A stretch of DNA of 64,000 bases from a virus: IMG/VR virus record IMGVR_UViG_3300042987_004038, positions 1 to 64,000 of that record. One strand, 5' to 3'. Every line of letters starts with the position of its first letter. Position 1 is the first letter of the stretch. The position numbers and the translations under genes were made by a program. The notes beneath the pieces were generated by a model. It was not told the DNA's origin, searched no databases, and worked only from the letters and a program-made list of their open reading frames with translations. This document shows, one piece after another, positions 27,298 to 35,947 of this stretch.

Positions 27298-29223
27298 ATG
27301 GATTTTCTAAAGATCATTAAGCAGCAGAGAAACGAGAGTCAAAAAGAGGCGTGGTCTGGCACACTTGTTGAATATCTTGAGATTCTTCAGAAGAATCCAG
27401 ACGTTGCAAAACTTGCAGCAAGTAGACTATTTGATTCAATTGCATCATATGGCGTTGAATCTATGGAAGAGTCAGATCCTCGTTGTAAGAAGCTTTTTGA
27501 CGGAGATAAGCTGAAGACTTACAAGTACTTCAAGGACGACTTCTACGGTCACGAGAGAGTGATCGCAAAGCTCATGAGATTCCTGAAGTCTGCTTCTCTC
27601 AAGGGCGAGGAGAGCCGCCAGGTCCTCCTCCTCATGGGCCCCGTAGGCTCAGGTAAGTCGGCACTTGCCGATGCCGTGAAGAAGGCTCTTGAGAAGGCTG
27701 CTGATCCTGTCTATCATCTTGAAGGATGTCCTATCCGTGAAGAGCCCCTTCACCTCCTCCCGCGTTCGCTCCGCGACCAGTTTGAAAAGCTCCTCGGCGT
27801 CCACATCGAAGGAGACCTCTGTCCGGTCTGTCGTTACCGACTAATGAACGAGTTTGGTGGAGAGTATGAGAAATTCCCTGTTGTCCGCAGTGGTTTCTCG
27901 CAGCGTGGACGGCGTGGTATCGCAGTGGTCCCTCCGATGGATGCCAACTCCCAGGACGTCTCAGCTCTCATCGGTTCCGAGGACATCTCGAAGCTAGACA
28001 AGTACTCCGAGGACGATCCTCGTGTTCTGAACCTCAACGGTGCTTTCAACGTCGGCAATCGTGGTGTCGTGGAGTTCGTTGAGATCTTCAAGAATGAGAT
28101 TGAGTTCCTCCACACGATCCTCACTGCCACCCAGGAGAAGCAGGTTCCGACTCCCGGTAAGAACTCGATGCTCTACTTCGACGGTGTCATCATCTCGCAC
28201 TGTAATGAATCTGAGTGGAACCGCTTCAAGTCCGAGCACACCAACGAGGCCATCCTTGACCGTGTCGTGAAGATCGAGGTCCCATACGTCCTCGAGCTCA
28301 CGCAGGAAATGAAGATCTACGAGAAGATGCTTCGCAAGTCGGACTTCAAGGCACACCTTGCACCGCACACCATCAAGGTCGCTGCAATGTTCTCGGTCAT
28401 GAGCCGGCTTAAGCCCTCACAGAAGTGTGATCTCCTCACTAAGATGAAGATCTACGATGGTCAGGAGGTTGTTGAGAAGGGTCGCACCAAGAAAGTTGAC
28501 ATAAAGGATCTTAGAGACGAGTCTAAGCATGAAGGAATGGACGGAATCTCTACGCGTTTCATTACCAAGGCAATTGATTCTACCCTTTCAGATTCTGAAA
28601 AGAACTTTATTACTCCAATGCGAGTAGTGGATTCTCTTATCAAGCAGGTGAAGGAGCAAGTAGTCGACGAGGAGAAGAAGAAGCACTATCTTGAGATTCT
28701 CCAGAAGACCATCCGAGAGGAGTACTTAAAGATCCTCGAAGGTGAGATTGCCAAGGCTTTTGTTACCGCCTATGAAGAGCAGGCCCAGAGTCTATTCGAC
28801 AACTACCTTGATAATGCAGAATCTTTCACTACAAAGCAGAAGCTGAAAGATCGAATGACCTCCGAGGAGAGGGAGCCTGATGAGAAGTTCATGAAGGCAA
28901 TTGAAGAACAGATTGGAATTGTTGGATCTTCCCGAGACGGATTCCGAGCAGATGTTACAGCGTATATGTTTGCCAAAGTTCGACGTGGTCAAAAAGTTGA
29001 TTACAAGTCCTATGAGCCGCTCAAGGAAGCAATTGAGAGCTACCTCATTGCAACAGTCAAGGATCTTGCGAGGATTGTTACAAAGTCCAAGAGTCGAGAT
29101 AACGAGCAACAGAAGAAATACTCAGAGATGGTTGAGACAATGGTAAAAGATTATGGGTATACTCCTGATTCTGCAGAGGAGATTATTACATTTGCTGCCA
29201 ACAATCTCTGGAGAGATTCATAA
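27298..29223 (+). CDS. PrkA-like AAA serine protein kinase
   Basis: 641 residues. GPVGSGKS (114-121) is the Walker A of the PrkA AAA domain; CPICREEPLH-type CPIREEPLHLLP, a CPVCRYR zinc-like pair and a C-terminal PrkA kinase-like segment follow. PrkA/YeaG is a serine kinase tied to stress and starvation responses. The part from about 27590 to 28490 has GC-ending codons, while both flanks use AT-ending codons, so the gene looks mosaic. ATG 27298 after GAGAGGTC. Confidence 0.88.
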   Translation: MDFLKIIKQQRNESQKEAWSGTLVEYLEILQKNPDVAKLAASRLFDSIASYGVESMEESDPRCKKLFDGDKLKTYKYFKDDFYGHERVIAKLMRFLKSASLKGEESRQVLLLMGPVGSGKSALADAVKKALEKAADPVYHLEGCPIREEPLHLLPRSLRDQFEKLLGVHIEGDLCPVCRYRLMNEFGGEYEKFPVVRSGFSQRGRRGIAVVPPMDANSQDVSALIGSEDISKLDKYSEDDPRVLNLNGAFNVGNRGVVEFVEIFKNEIEFLHTILTATQEKQVPTPGKNSMLYFDGVIISHCNESEWNRFKSEHTNEAILDRVVKIEVPYVLELTQEMKIYEKMLRKSDFKAHLAPHTIKVAAMFSVMSRLKPSQKCDLLTKMKIYDGQEVVEKGRTKKVDIKDLRDESKHEGMDGISTRFITKAIDSTLSDSEKNFITPMRVVDSLIKQVKEQVVDEEKKKHYLEILQKTIREEYLKILEGEIAKAFVTAYEEQAQSLFDNYLDNAESFTTKQKLKDRMTSEEREPDEKFMKAIEEQIGIVGSSRDGFRADVTAYMFAKVRRGQKVDYKSYEPLKEAIESYLIATVKDLARIVTKSKSRDNEQQKKYSEMVETMVKDYGYTPDSAEEIITFAANNLWRDS

Positions 29224-29297
29224 TCTTGAATATTCCAAAATTTTGATAATTTCAATTTTTCTTAAGTATTGTTTTGTTGGCTCCTTTATGAGAGAAA

Positions 29298-30599
29298 ATG
29301 TATTCCTCGCTTGTAGATGAAAAAGATCTCATATCCTTGACCAGGATTGCGTGTGATGATATTGAAAAAATATCAAAGTGTGAAAACACAATATCTCCTT
29401 CTGGATATCATAGCGATCCTGTTCAAACACTTGTCATGAGAAGAGGAGCCAACAAAGACTACATTATCACGCCGATTATTGAAGCATCAGCAATTCAAGC
29501 TGAGATAAAGGCAGCAGGAGCAGGAGAGACATTTTTAAGAATATTTCCTGCTGGAATAAAAGATGATATTTCAAAGAGATCAATCGGGCTTAGATCTGAT
29601 GATGAGTGGAATCAGATTTTAAAGAATATTGAAATTTCATCCATACCATGCAGAAAATCAGACATTGAAGTAATCTTCAAGTCAGGGGGAGACGTATACA
29701 GAAGAATTACTAGAGAATCTTTTGATCTACTAAGATGTGAAGATTCAATTTCTGTGAAGAAGAGCCCTTCTCAAAAGACAGAAATAAAGAGAGAGTCAGG
29801 CTACATTTTTGAAGGATTATCTGTAGATCATAGATTTCTATCTAGAGGGACTTGGGACAGAAAAAATGTGAAAGTTGCGCTTCTTGATGGAGTTATTGAG
29901 AATGTCTCAGAGATTCACAGATTTATAGAAGAAGCTGCAAATAAAAAAACCCCTTGCGTTATTTTTTCTATTGATGCTCTTCCAGATGTAAGTGAGACAC
30001 TTATCAAGAATTTTGAACTAAGAAATCTTGATGTAATCTTAGTAAAGATACCTGTTACTCATGATCACATTAACACACTTGTTGATCTTGGAATAGTTTT
30101 CGAAGAGCAACCTGTTGCTGCGTCTACAGGAGATTCAATTTCAATTGGAATTTCTAGACAAAAATGTTTTGCTGATAGAATTACAATAACTAGAGGGAAA
30201 GTTCTGATTGAAAAAGAAGACAGCAAGCGATCAGTTGAGTCTCACGTAAGAGATCTGAGAAAGAGGATAGAGGAGAACATTGAAACATCAATAATTCTTG
30301 AGCCAAGAGTTTCAAGACTAAGCAATTCTACAGTAAGAATATTTGTAGGGATAGATGACCAAAAGAGAGATCCAAACATAGTTGAAAAGCTAGATAGAAC
30401 TTTTCGTTCGCTTCCAAAAATACTGAGATCAGGATTTATTGAAAAAAATGATTTCCAAGAGTTTTCAAGTGAAAAGATAGATCTATTATTTGGTGTGAAC
30501 CATGAGATATCTGCAGAAATGGCTGCACAATCTATTAAGATATTTCTTTCCGCCAGGGAAGCGATTAAGTCAGCAGCAGCTGGAATCAGAAAAATTTAA
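29298..30599 (+). CDS. GroEL apical-domain-like protein
   Basis: 433 residues. Residues about 168-345 follow the GroEL apical and intermediate domains in order: EGLSVDHRFLS (GroEL EGMQFDRGYLS), VALLDGVIENVSEIHRFIEE, KKTPCVIFSIDALPDVSETL, LDVILVKIP, DSISIGISRQKCFADRITI and SHVRDLRKRIEE. The N-terminal 165 residues do not show the GroEL ATP-binding motifs (no DGTTT seen). So it is a diverged chaperonin or an apical-domain-based binding protein. It follows prkA by 74 nt. Confidence 0.65.
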   Translation: MYSSLVDEKDLISLTRIACDDIEKISKCENTISPSGYHSDPVQTLVMRRGANKDYIITPIIEASAIQAEIKAAGAGETFLRIFPAGIKDDISKRSIGLRSDDEWNQILKNIEISSIPCRKSDIEVIFKSGGDVYRRITRESFDLLRCEDSISVKKSPSQKTEIKRESGYIFEGLSVDHRFLSRGTWDRKNVKVALLDGVIENVSEIHRFIEEAANKKTPCVIFSIDALPDVSETLIKNFELRNLDVILVKIPVTHDHINTLVDLGIVFEEQPVAASTGDSISIGISRQKCFADRITITRGKVLIEKEDSKRSVESHVRDLRKRIEENIETSIILEPRVSRLSNSTVRIFVGIDDQKRDPNIVEKLDRTFRSLPKILRSGFIEKNDFQEFSSEKIDLLFGVNHEISAEMAAQSIKIFLSAREAIKSAAAGIRKI

Positions 30600-30621
30600 T
30601 ATAAAAGAGGCAAAAAAGAGA

Positions 30622-30843
30622 ATGTCAAAATCAACAAGACTTAGAACAGATTTTAGACTCGCTGTTGATCACATTCGAGATCGAGTAATCTCGAATGTTG
30701 TCGAAGCAAAGCGTCAAGGAATGTACAGCTTTAGCGACAGAGATGCAGAAGCACTTGTCCGAGTCATCGAGTCAGCCTTTGAGCAAGGATTTATTTCTGC
30801 ATCATCACAGATTGAGAAGTCAATTAACGAGTCAACGAGGTAA
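30622..30843 (+). CDS. Hypothetical helical protein
   Basis: 73 residues. A basic helical N-terminus and a second helix (DAEALVRVIESAFEQGFISA). ATG 30622. It begins a run of close genes to 31728. Not recognised. Confidence 0.65.
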   Translation: MSKSTRLRTDFRLAVDHIRDRVISNVVEAKRQGMYSFSDRDAEALVRVIESAFEQGFISASSQIEKSINESTR

Positions 30844-30845
30844 AA

Positions 30846-31313
30846 ATGTCAACGGAGGGCTTTAAGCACCTCATACAGTGTCACTGTGTTCTACCGCAAT
30901 TTAGAAATACTAATCCCACTATTTTTCATAAATTTGTAGTTTTTAGTATTTCAGAGGACGATCAAGTTAAAGAGAAGATAGTTCAGTGCAACAATTGCGG
31001 AGTATTACACAAGGTAGAAGACTATTGCAAGTCTGAGATACTATTTGGAAAAGAAAATATCGGAAGCATTAGAACAATTGAAGATATTGAGCTGGGCTTG
31101 CCTGAAAGGCTTGCAGCCTACCTTAAGACACAAAACATAGATGTTGCCACGTGGGAACAAGTTGAATGGCTTATTGAGAATGAAGAAGAATCAGAAATTA
31201 CAATAAGAAGAGATGAACAGTCTGGTCGAACAAATCTTAAAATATTAATCATCAAAAAAGATGGAACTTTTAGGACTCGAAACGAAATCATTAATGACGT
31301 AACGGAGCCATAA
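30846..31313 (+). CDS. Conserved phage protein with zinc site
   Basis: 155 residues. CHCVLPQF (about 12-19) and CNNCGVLHKV (about 48-57) form a CxC...CxxC zinc site; FHKFVVFS lies between. The layout recurs in large T4-like phages without known function. The C-terminal half is acidic with an ATWEQVEWLIE helix. The stop overlaps the next ATG (CATAATGG). Confidence 0.72.
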   Translation: MSTEGFKHLIQCHCVLPQFRNTNPTIFHKFVVFSISEDDQVKEKIVQCNNCGVLHKVEDYCKSEILFGKENIGSIRTIEDIELGLPERLAAYLKTQNIDVATWEQVEWLIENEEESEITIRRDEQSGRTNLKILIIKKDGTFRTRNEIINDVTEP

Positions 31314-31546
31314 TGGATTTTGGAAGATCAAAAGTTCATAAAGTTACAGAAAAGCTTCACCAGTGCAGAGACATAGTCAGAGAGATTGAAAATTTTGGAG
31401 TCGATGAACTCCAGAGAAAGCAAATAATTTATCTTCTTAGTCTGGGTCTGGAAGATAGAATTGCGCTAGAGGATATTTCTTCTGTTGCCAAGAAGTACAT
31501 TGGAAATCCACTAGAAGAAGCAGAAAAGACACAATTGGAGGTATGA
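31313..31546 (+). CDS. Hypothetical helical protein
   Basis: 77 residues, helical throughout (VDELQRKQIIYLLSLGLEDR). Overlaps the next gene by 4 nt. Not recognised. Confidence 0.66.
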   Translation: MDFGRSKVHKVTEKLHQCRDIVREIENFGVDELQRKQIIYLLSLGLEDRIALEDISSVAKKYIGNPLEEAEKTQLEV

Positions 31547-31728
31547 TGAGTCTAGTCAACAAGTGGGAAGAGCTTAAGGTTCTAGTTGAGAGCGTAGAGC
31601 TTGATGTCAAGAAAAATGCAAATGGAAATAAGTCTGCAGGAGTTAGGGCTCGTCGAGGGCTACGGCTAATCAAGCAGACTGCAGGAGAGCTTGTTAAGCT
31701 TTCTAAGGGAACTGACCCCGAAGAGTAG
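31543..31728 (+). CDS. Histone Hc1-like small protein
   Basis: 61 residues. A helix (NKWEELKVLVESVELDVKK) then GNKSAGVRARRGLRLIKQTA, which matches the Hc1-like pattern GNKAAGTRARKxLQELK found in small bacterial and phage histone H1-like proteins. Probably binds DNA or takes part in nucleoid or capsid DNA handling; role inferred. GGAGGT lies before the ATG pair. Confidence 0.6.
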   Translation: MMSLVNKWEELKVLVESVELDVKKNANGNKSAGVRARRGLRLIKQTAGELVKLSKGTDPEE

Positions 31729-31745
31729 AAAAAACAAAAAATTGA

Positions 31746-31773
31746 AAAGGCCGCTTGCGCGGCCTTTCTTTTT
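31746..31773. terminator. Bidirectional terminator
   Basis: AAAGGCCGC, TTGC loop, GCGGCCTTT, then CTTTTT on plus; the minus strand has a run of T after the stem as well. It lies between convergent genes. Confidence 0.85.
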
Positions 31774-31993
31774 ATCTAATGAAGTCTGAAATTTTTTGAA
31801 TTATTCTTTTTTCCATTTGACATATTCTCATTCTTGTTACACCCATTATGTCTCCAATCTCCTGTAAGGACATTGGTCCCTTCTTTGATGCAACAATTGT
31901 ACAATTTTGATTATCCCTGCATTTAATCCACTGTCTGCAGCTTTTGTTTTGACATTCAATTTTGTGAAAGTCATGCATTTCGAAACACTTCAT
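31772..31993 (-). CDS. Stand-alone sigma region 4-like protein
   Basis: 73 residues. ATG 31993 is used because AGAGGT lies just before it. The C-terminal half (MSLQEIGDIMGVTRMRICQM) is a clear sigma-70 region 4.2 helix-turn-helix (compare LEEIGKxLGVTRERIRQIE). The N-terminal half has six cysteines and several His (C-x10-C-x4-C-x5-C-x5-C type), probably a zinc site. Region 4 reads -35 elements, so it could redirect polymerase; this is inference. Divergent from the PhoH gene. Confidence 0.72.
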   Translation of the reverse strand: MKCFEMHDFHKIECQNKSCRQWIKCRDNQNCTIVASKKGPMSLQEIGDIMGVTRMRICQMEKRIIQKISDFIR

Positions 31994-32048
31994 AATTACC
32001 TCTAGATAGAATGTAATCATCGGATCTTACTTTTACCATCGGAGACAA

Positions 32049-33356
32049 ATGGGAAATAGATTAAATCAAGAAGAGAGAAGGAAGAGCTTCATTGTTGATA
32101 CATCAGTTCTTTTGTATGATAAGTGCTCCATTCACTCTTTGCCGGGAAATGATGTAATAATTCCTTTGGTTGTTCTTGACGAACTTGATAGATTTAAAGA
32201 AAAGCAAGGATTGCTAGGAGAATCAGCAAGATACATCAACAGATACCTCGACCAGCTTAGGACAAAAGGATCTTTGCATGACGGAGTCGAGATCGAAAAT
32301 GACCAGACAATAAGGGTCGATATTGACACTCACAATGTTCCTGAGAGCCTAGACGGTGCAACTGGAGATAACAAGATAATAGCCTGTGCTCTTCATCACA
32401 AAAACTCAGGATCAAACAAAGTTATTGTCATCACAAAAGACATAAATTTTAGAGTTAAATGTGACTCTCTAGGAATTAAAGCAGAAGATTACTACAAAGA
32501 TAGGATTGTCAAAGACAAGAGCCAGATGTATTCTGGCCTGGAAGAGATTGAGCTTGAAGACTCTTCTTTGATTGATAGCTTTTATAGAGACAACTTTGTA
32601 GATGTCTCAAAGATGAACTTTGATTTAAATGAAAATCAGTTTGTCATACTTAAGTGTGGAAATCAATCTGCAATAGGTGCCTACTATGATGGATCAATTA
32701 GACAACCAGTAAACAATATTACCAAAGTAATTGGAATAAGCCCGAGAAACAAAGAGCAGAAATTTGCGCTTGATCTCTTGACCAGAGATGATGTCCAGCT
32801 TGTAACAATGACAGGAATTGCAGGATCAGGAAAGACTTTCTTAACCCTGATGGCTGGATTATCAGGATTGCAAGAAAAGAAATACGATAGAATTGTCATC
32901 ACAAGATCTCTCCAGACAGTTGGTAAAGAGATAGGATTTCTACCGGGAGACATTGATGACAAGATGAGCCCGTGGCTTTCTCCTATATTGGATAATTTTA
33001 GACAGGCATTCAAAGATGTCACATACTTTGAAGCCATGAGACAGAAAGGACAAATTGAAATATCACCTCTTGCATTTATTAGAGGCAGAACTTTTAATAA
33101 TACCTTCTTAATAGTTGATGAAGCACAAAATTCTACTATTCATGAGCTGAAAACTATCATCACGCGAGTAGGAGAAAACTCCAAGATTGTTCTTCTTGGC
33201 GATACAGATCAGATCGATACACCGTATCTTGATAGCTTGTCGAATGGATTGACAATTACTATTGAGAAGTTTAAGAAGGAAAGGCTGACAGGTCATATAA
33301 CTCTTACAAAAGGAGAGAGATCTGCGCTAGCTACCTTGGCATCTCACCTGCTCTAG
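32049..33356 (+). CDS. phoH: PIN-PhoH ATPase
   Basis: 435 residues. N-terminal PIN domain with Asp17, Glu45, Asp107 and Asp131 as metal ligands; C-terminal PhoH ATPase with TGIAGSGKT (about 255-263) and LIVDEAQNS. The PIN-PhoH fusion (YlaK type) is proposed to couple RNA cleavage to helicase action. PhoH is common in large phages. Start ATG 32049 after GGAGACAA. It is divergent from the sigma region 4 gene. Confidence 0.88.
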   Translation: MGNRLNQEERRKSFIVDTSVLLYDKCSIHSLPGNDVIIPLVVLDELDRFKEKQGLLGESARYINRYLDQLRTKGSLHDGVEIENDQTIRVDIDTHNVPESLDGATGDNKIIACALHHKNSGSNKVIVITKDINFRVKCDSLGIKAEDYYKDRIVKDKSQMYSGLEEIELEDSSLIDSFYRDNFVDVSKMNFDLNENQFVILKCGNQSAIGAYYDGSIRQPVNNITKVIGISPRNKEQKFALDLLTRDDVQLVTMTGIAGSGKTFLTLMAGLSGLQEKKYDRIVITRSLQTVGKEIGFLPGDIDDKMSPWLSPILDNFRQAFKDVTYFEAMRQKGQIEISPLAFIRGRTFNNTFLIVDEAQNSTIHELKTIITRVGENSKIVLLGDTDQIDTPYLDSLSNGLTITIEKFKKERLTGHITLTKGERSALATLASHLL

Positions 33357-33380
33357 ATATTTAAGAGTAAGGGTGCAAAA

Positions 33381-33710
33381 TTGGCCACAACAATACTCCA
33401 AAAGCGTGATCTTAACAGGTTTACCAAGATTTATCCTTATGCCAGATTTCAAAAGAGAGAGATAACAATAGTAGGAGAAGATTTCAAAGTTGAAACAGGC
33501 ATAATCAATTTTTCTAATGAATCTGGTCCAAAGATCTATAGCTTTTCACAGACTTTTTCTACAGCACCAGCCATTTCAGCTATTTCCGTTCAAACAACGG
33601 AAAATTCTAACGTAAATGTATTCGCTAGCACAGTTTCTACGACGTCAGTTACTTTTGAATCCAGCGCACCATTCACTGGACAAGTAACATTTACAGCAAT
33701 TCAGGCATAA
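33381..33710 (+). CDS. Small beta-rich structural protein
   Basis: 109 residues from TTG (no ATG near; GGGTG before it). Ser/Thr/Asn-rich beta-strand protein. The end of this gene (SAPFTGQVTFTAI) matches the end of the next (SSRFTGKVRVVAV), so both are related, probably fibre accessory or decoration proteins. Confidence 0.62.
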   Translation: MATTILQKRDLNRFTKIYPYARFQKREITIVGEDFKVETGIINFSNESGPKIYSFSQTFSTAPAISAISVQTTENSNVNVFASTVSTTSVTFESSAPFTGQVTFTAIQA

Positions 33711-33711
33711 A

Positions 33712-33942
33712 ATGATACAGATAGACACAACTGAGGTTAATTTTTCCAATCAGGAATTTTTAAACCTGAATTTTTCTCAACCATTTATGTCAATTCCTGC
33801 TATCTCTGCCATTCCAGTAACAGGAGCAGGATCTCCTTGCAACGTTGAGATATTTGTAAGTAACCTAACAACAACCGGATGCACACTTAATTCTTCATCT
33901 CGTTTTACGGGAAAAGTAAGAGTTGTTGCGGTGAGAGGATAA
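33712..33942 (+). CDS. Small beta-rich structural protein
   Basis: 76 residues. PAISAIPVTGAGSPCNVEIF and the end FTGKVRVVAV parallel residues 55-109 of the previous gene (PAISAISVQTTENSNVNVF). Starts 1 nt after that gene. Probably a tail or fibre accessory protein. Confidence 0.62.
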   Translation: MIQIDTTEVNFSNQEFLNLNFSQPFMSIPAISAIPVTGAGSPCNVEIFVSNLTTTGCTLNSSSRFTGKVRVVAVRG

Positions 33943-33946
33943 AAAG

Positions 33947-35890
33947 ATGGCAAGAGATTTTCTCGCTTCCCAGATTAGAACAAATCAGATAATAGCATCA
34001 AGAAGCTTTTCTTCTCAGCCATCTCTTTTTGTTATATCTGCTTCAAACGCAAACGGTCTAGGTGCAATAACTCCCACTATGGGAGCAGGATCAGACACAT
34101 TTTTATTTGTATCGGGAAGTAGATCATCTGATGCTTTAGTTGTGCTAGGTGGAAGTGTAAAGATCAGCGGATCTTTAACTGTATTTGACAATGTGACCCT
34201 TGGACAGAGTGCAGTTGATGTTATTGATTTTGAAGGAAGAATAGGATCAAATGTTGTTCCTTCTTCGAATAAATCCTACATCCTTGGAAATCCGTCATTT
34301 CAGTGGCTTGAAACACATTCAAGCACGGGATCATTTGAGCATCTATCTGTTTCACAAAGAGGCATCTTTCCGTCTCAGCTATCTGGATCAATACAGCGAA
34401 CATCCGCAGGAATATCATACCTTGTTGCAGGAACTGGTGTTACAATAGCATCAGCTTCTAACGGGCAGATAACAATCAGTTCAGCTGGTGGCGCTGGAAC
34501 TCCTGGAGGATCTAATACACAAGTTCAATTCAACGACAGTGGAGCCTTTGGAGGAGATGACGGATTAGTCTATGACAAGTCAACAAAAACTCTCATAGTT
34601 GGAAACTTACTTGTCACAGGATCAGTTACTGCAATTACTACATCAAATCTAACAGTTTCTGATCCTATCATCTACCTTGCATCTGGGTCTTCTGGGCCAA
34701 ACGTAAAGTCTGTGATTGCCTTTGCATCAGGATCTCAGGACATAAATAAGTCTTTGATATTTGGATCAATTGGCGCAAATGATATATTTGCATTTGCAAG
34801 ACAAGATGTTCAAGGAGGTACAATATCGCAGTCTTCCTTGTCGTTTACTGATCTTGCGCCAATAAGAGCTAGCAAACTGGAAATAGGAGGACCTGGTGCT
34901 GCATTAACTTCATCTGATGCATCCAGCGTCCTTTTGTTCTCAGATGCAGCTGGATCTATCAAGATTGTTCCAGGATCAATTGGATTAAGTTTAGGAAATA
35001 GCCTATCTTCAGTTGCAATCTCAGGATCAAATGTTAGATTTGGAAGTGATTCAAGTGAGTTTGGAGGTGAAATACCTCCAATTCCTGGAAATGACGTCTA
35101 TCTTTTTGTGTCAGGATCGGGATCATCAAAAAGAGCTCTATTTGGAGGTGACGCAGTCACTTCAGGATCTTTCATAGTAAAAGCATCTGGCGGATCAACA
35201 GCAGTAATTGCTAATCCTCTAGGAGTTTTGAGCGCATCATCGAACATTCAAGGCGGGGGAAATCTTCTGATTGCAGGAAATGCAACTGCTAGAGGGGGTC
35301 TTCTAACGCTTTCAAACACAGCAGGCGATGCTGCAATAAATCAGGATGGCTCTGGAAATTTCACAATAAGGAACCTCGTTAGCGGTGGTCAATTTTTGGC
35401 CAGCGTAAGAACGTCAGGTGGTGTAACATCGAATTTTCTTGATGTAAGACCCAACGGATCGCTAACGGGCTCTGTTATATCAATTTTTCCGTCATCTATC
35501 TACGCAGGAGCATCAAATCCATTCTTTTCGACAGACACTACCTTCTTCGTTGCAGGCAAGAGAGGAGCAAAAGATGGAATTAATAGAGGCACCGCGGTAT
35601 TTGGCGGAGATGCTGTCATATCAGGTTCAGCCTATATTGGGTCTGATGGGACAGATAAACTTGTCATTCTTGCCAACATAGGATCAGATATAATACCTGA
35701 TTCTAATGTCACCAGAAATCTAGGTTCACCTGTGAGAAGATTCGCGAATGTCTATACAGGAGACCTTCATCTGAAGAATGATAGGGGTGATTACACGCTC
35801 ATTGAAGAAGAAGAATGTCTAACAATCAGATTCAACAAGACAGGAAAAAGATACAAGTTTGTTCTCGAACCTGCCCCAGAATTTGACTAA
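33947..35890 (+). CDS. Large fibre protein 1
   Basis: 647 residues, very rich in Ser, Gly, Thr and Ala with many repeated GSVxISGS-like strands, typical of trimeric fibres. A central block from TSNLTVSDPIIYLASGSSGP is shared with protein 35948. The C-terminus (NLGSPVRRFANVYTGDLHLK, then LTIRFNKTGKRYKFVL) is also shared, probably a trimerisation or attachment end. Likely a tail or head fibre. Confidence 0.78.
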   Translation: MARDFLASQIRTNQIIASRSFSSQPSLFVISASNANGLGAITPTMGAGSDTFLFVSGSRSSDALVVLGGSVKISGSLTVFDNVTLGQSAVDVIDFEGRIGSNVVPSSNKSYILGNPSFQWLETHSSTGSFEHLSVSQRGIFPSQLSGSIQRTSAGISYLVAGTGVTIASASNGQITISSAGGAGTPGGSNTQVQFNDSGAFGGDDGLVYDKSTKTLIVGNLLVTGSVTAITTSNLTVSDPIIYLASGSSGPNVKSVIAFASGSQDINKSLIFGSIGANDIFAFARQDVQGGTISQSSLSFTDLAPIRASKLEIGGPGAALTSSDASSVLLFSDAAGSIKIVPGSIGLSLGNSLSSVAISGSNVRFGSDSSEFGGEIPPIPGNDVYLFVSGSGSSKRALFGGDAVTSGSFIVKASGGSTAVIANPLGVLSASSNIQGGGNLLIAGNATARGGLLTLSNTAGDAAINQDGSGNFTIRNLVSGGQFLASVRTSGGVTSNFLDVRPNGSLTGSVISIFPSSIYAGASNPFFSTDTTFFVAGKRGAKDGINRGTAVFGGDAVISGSAYIGSDGTDKLVILANIGSDIIPDSNVTRNLGSPVRRFANVYTGDLHLKNDRGDYTLIEEEECLTIRFNKTGKRYKFVLEPAPEFD

Positions 35891-35947
35891 AAAACAACGG
35901 GCACAGCATATTAACAAGAGCACGATAGATATTCGAAAGAGGTAAAA

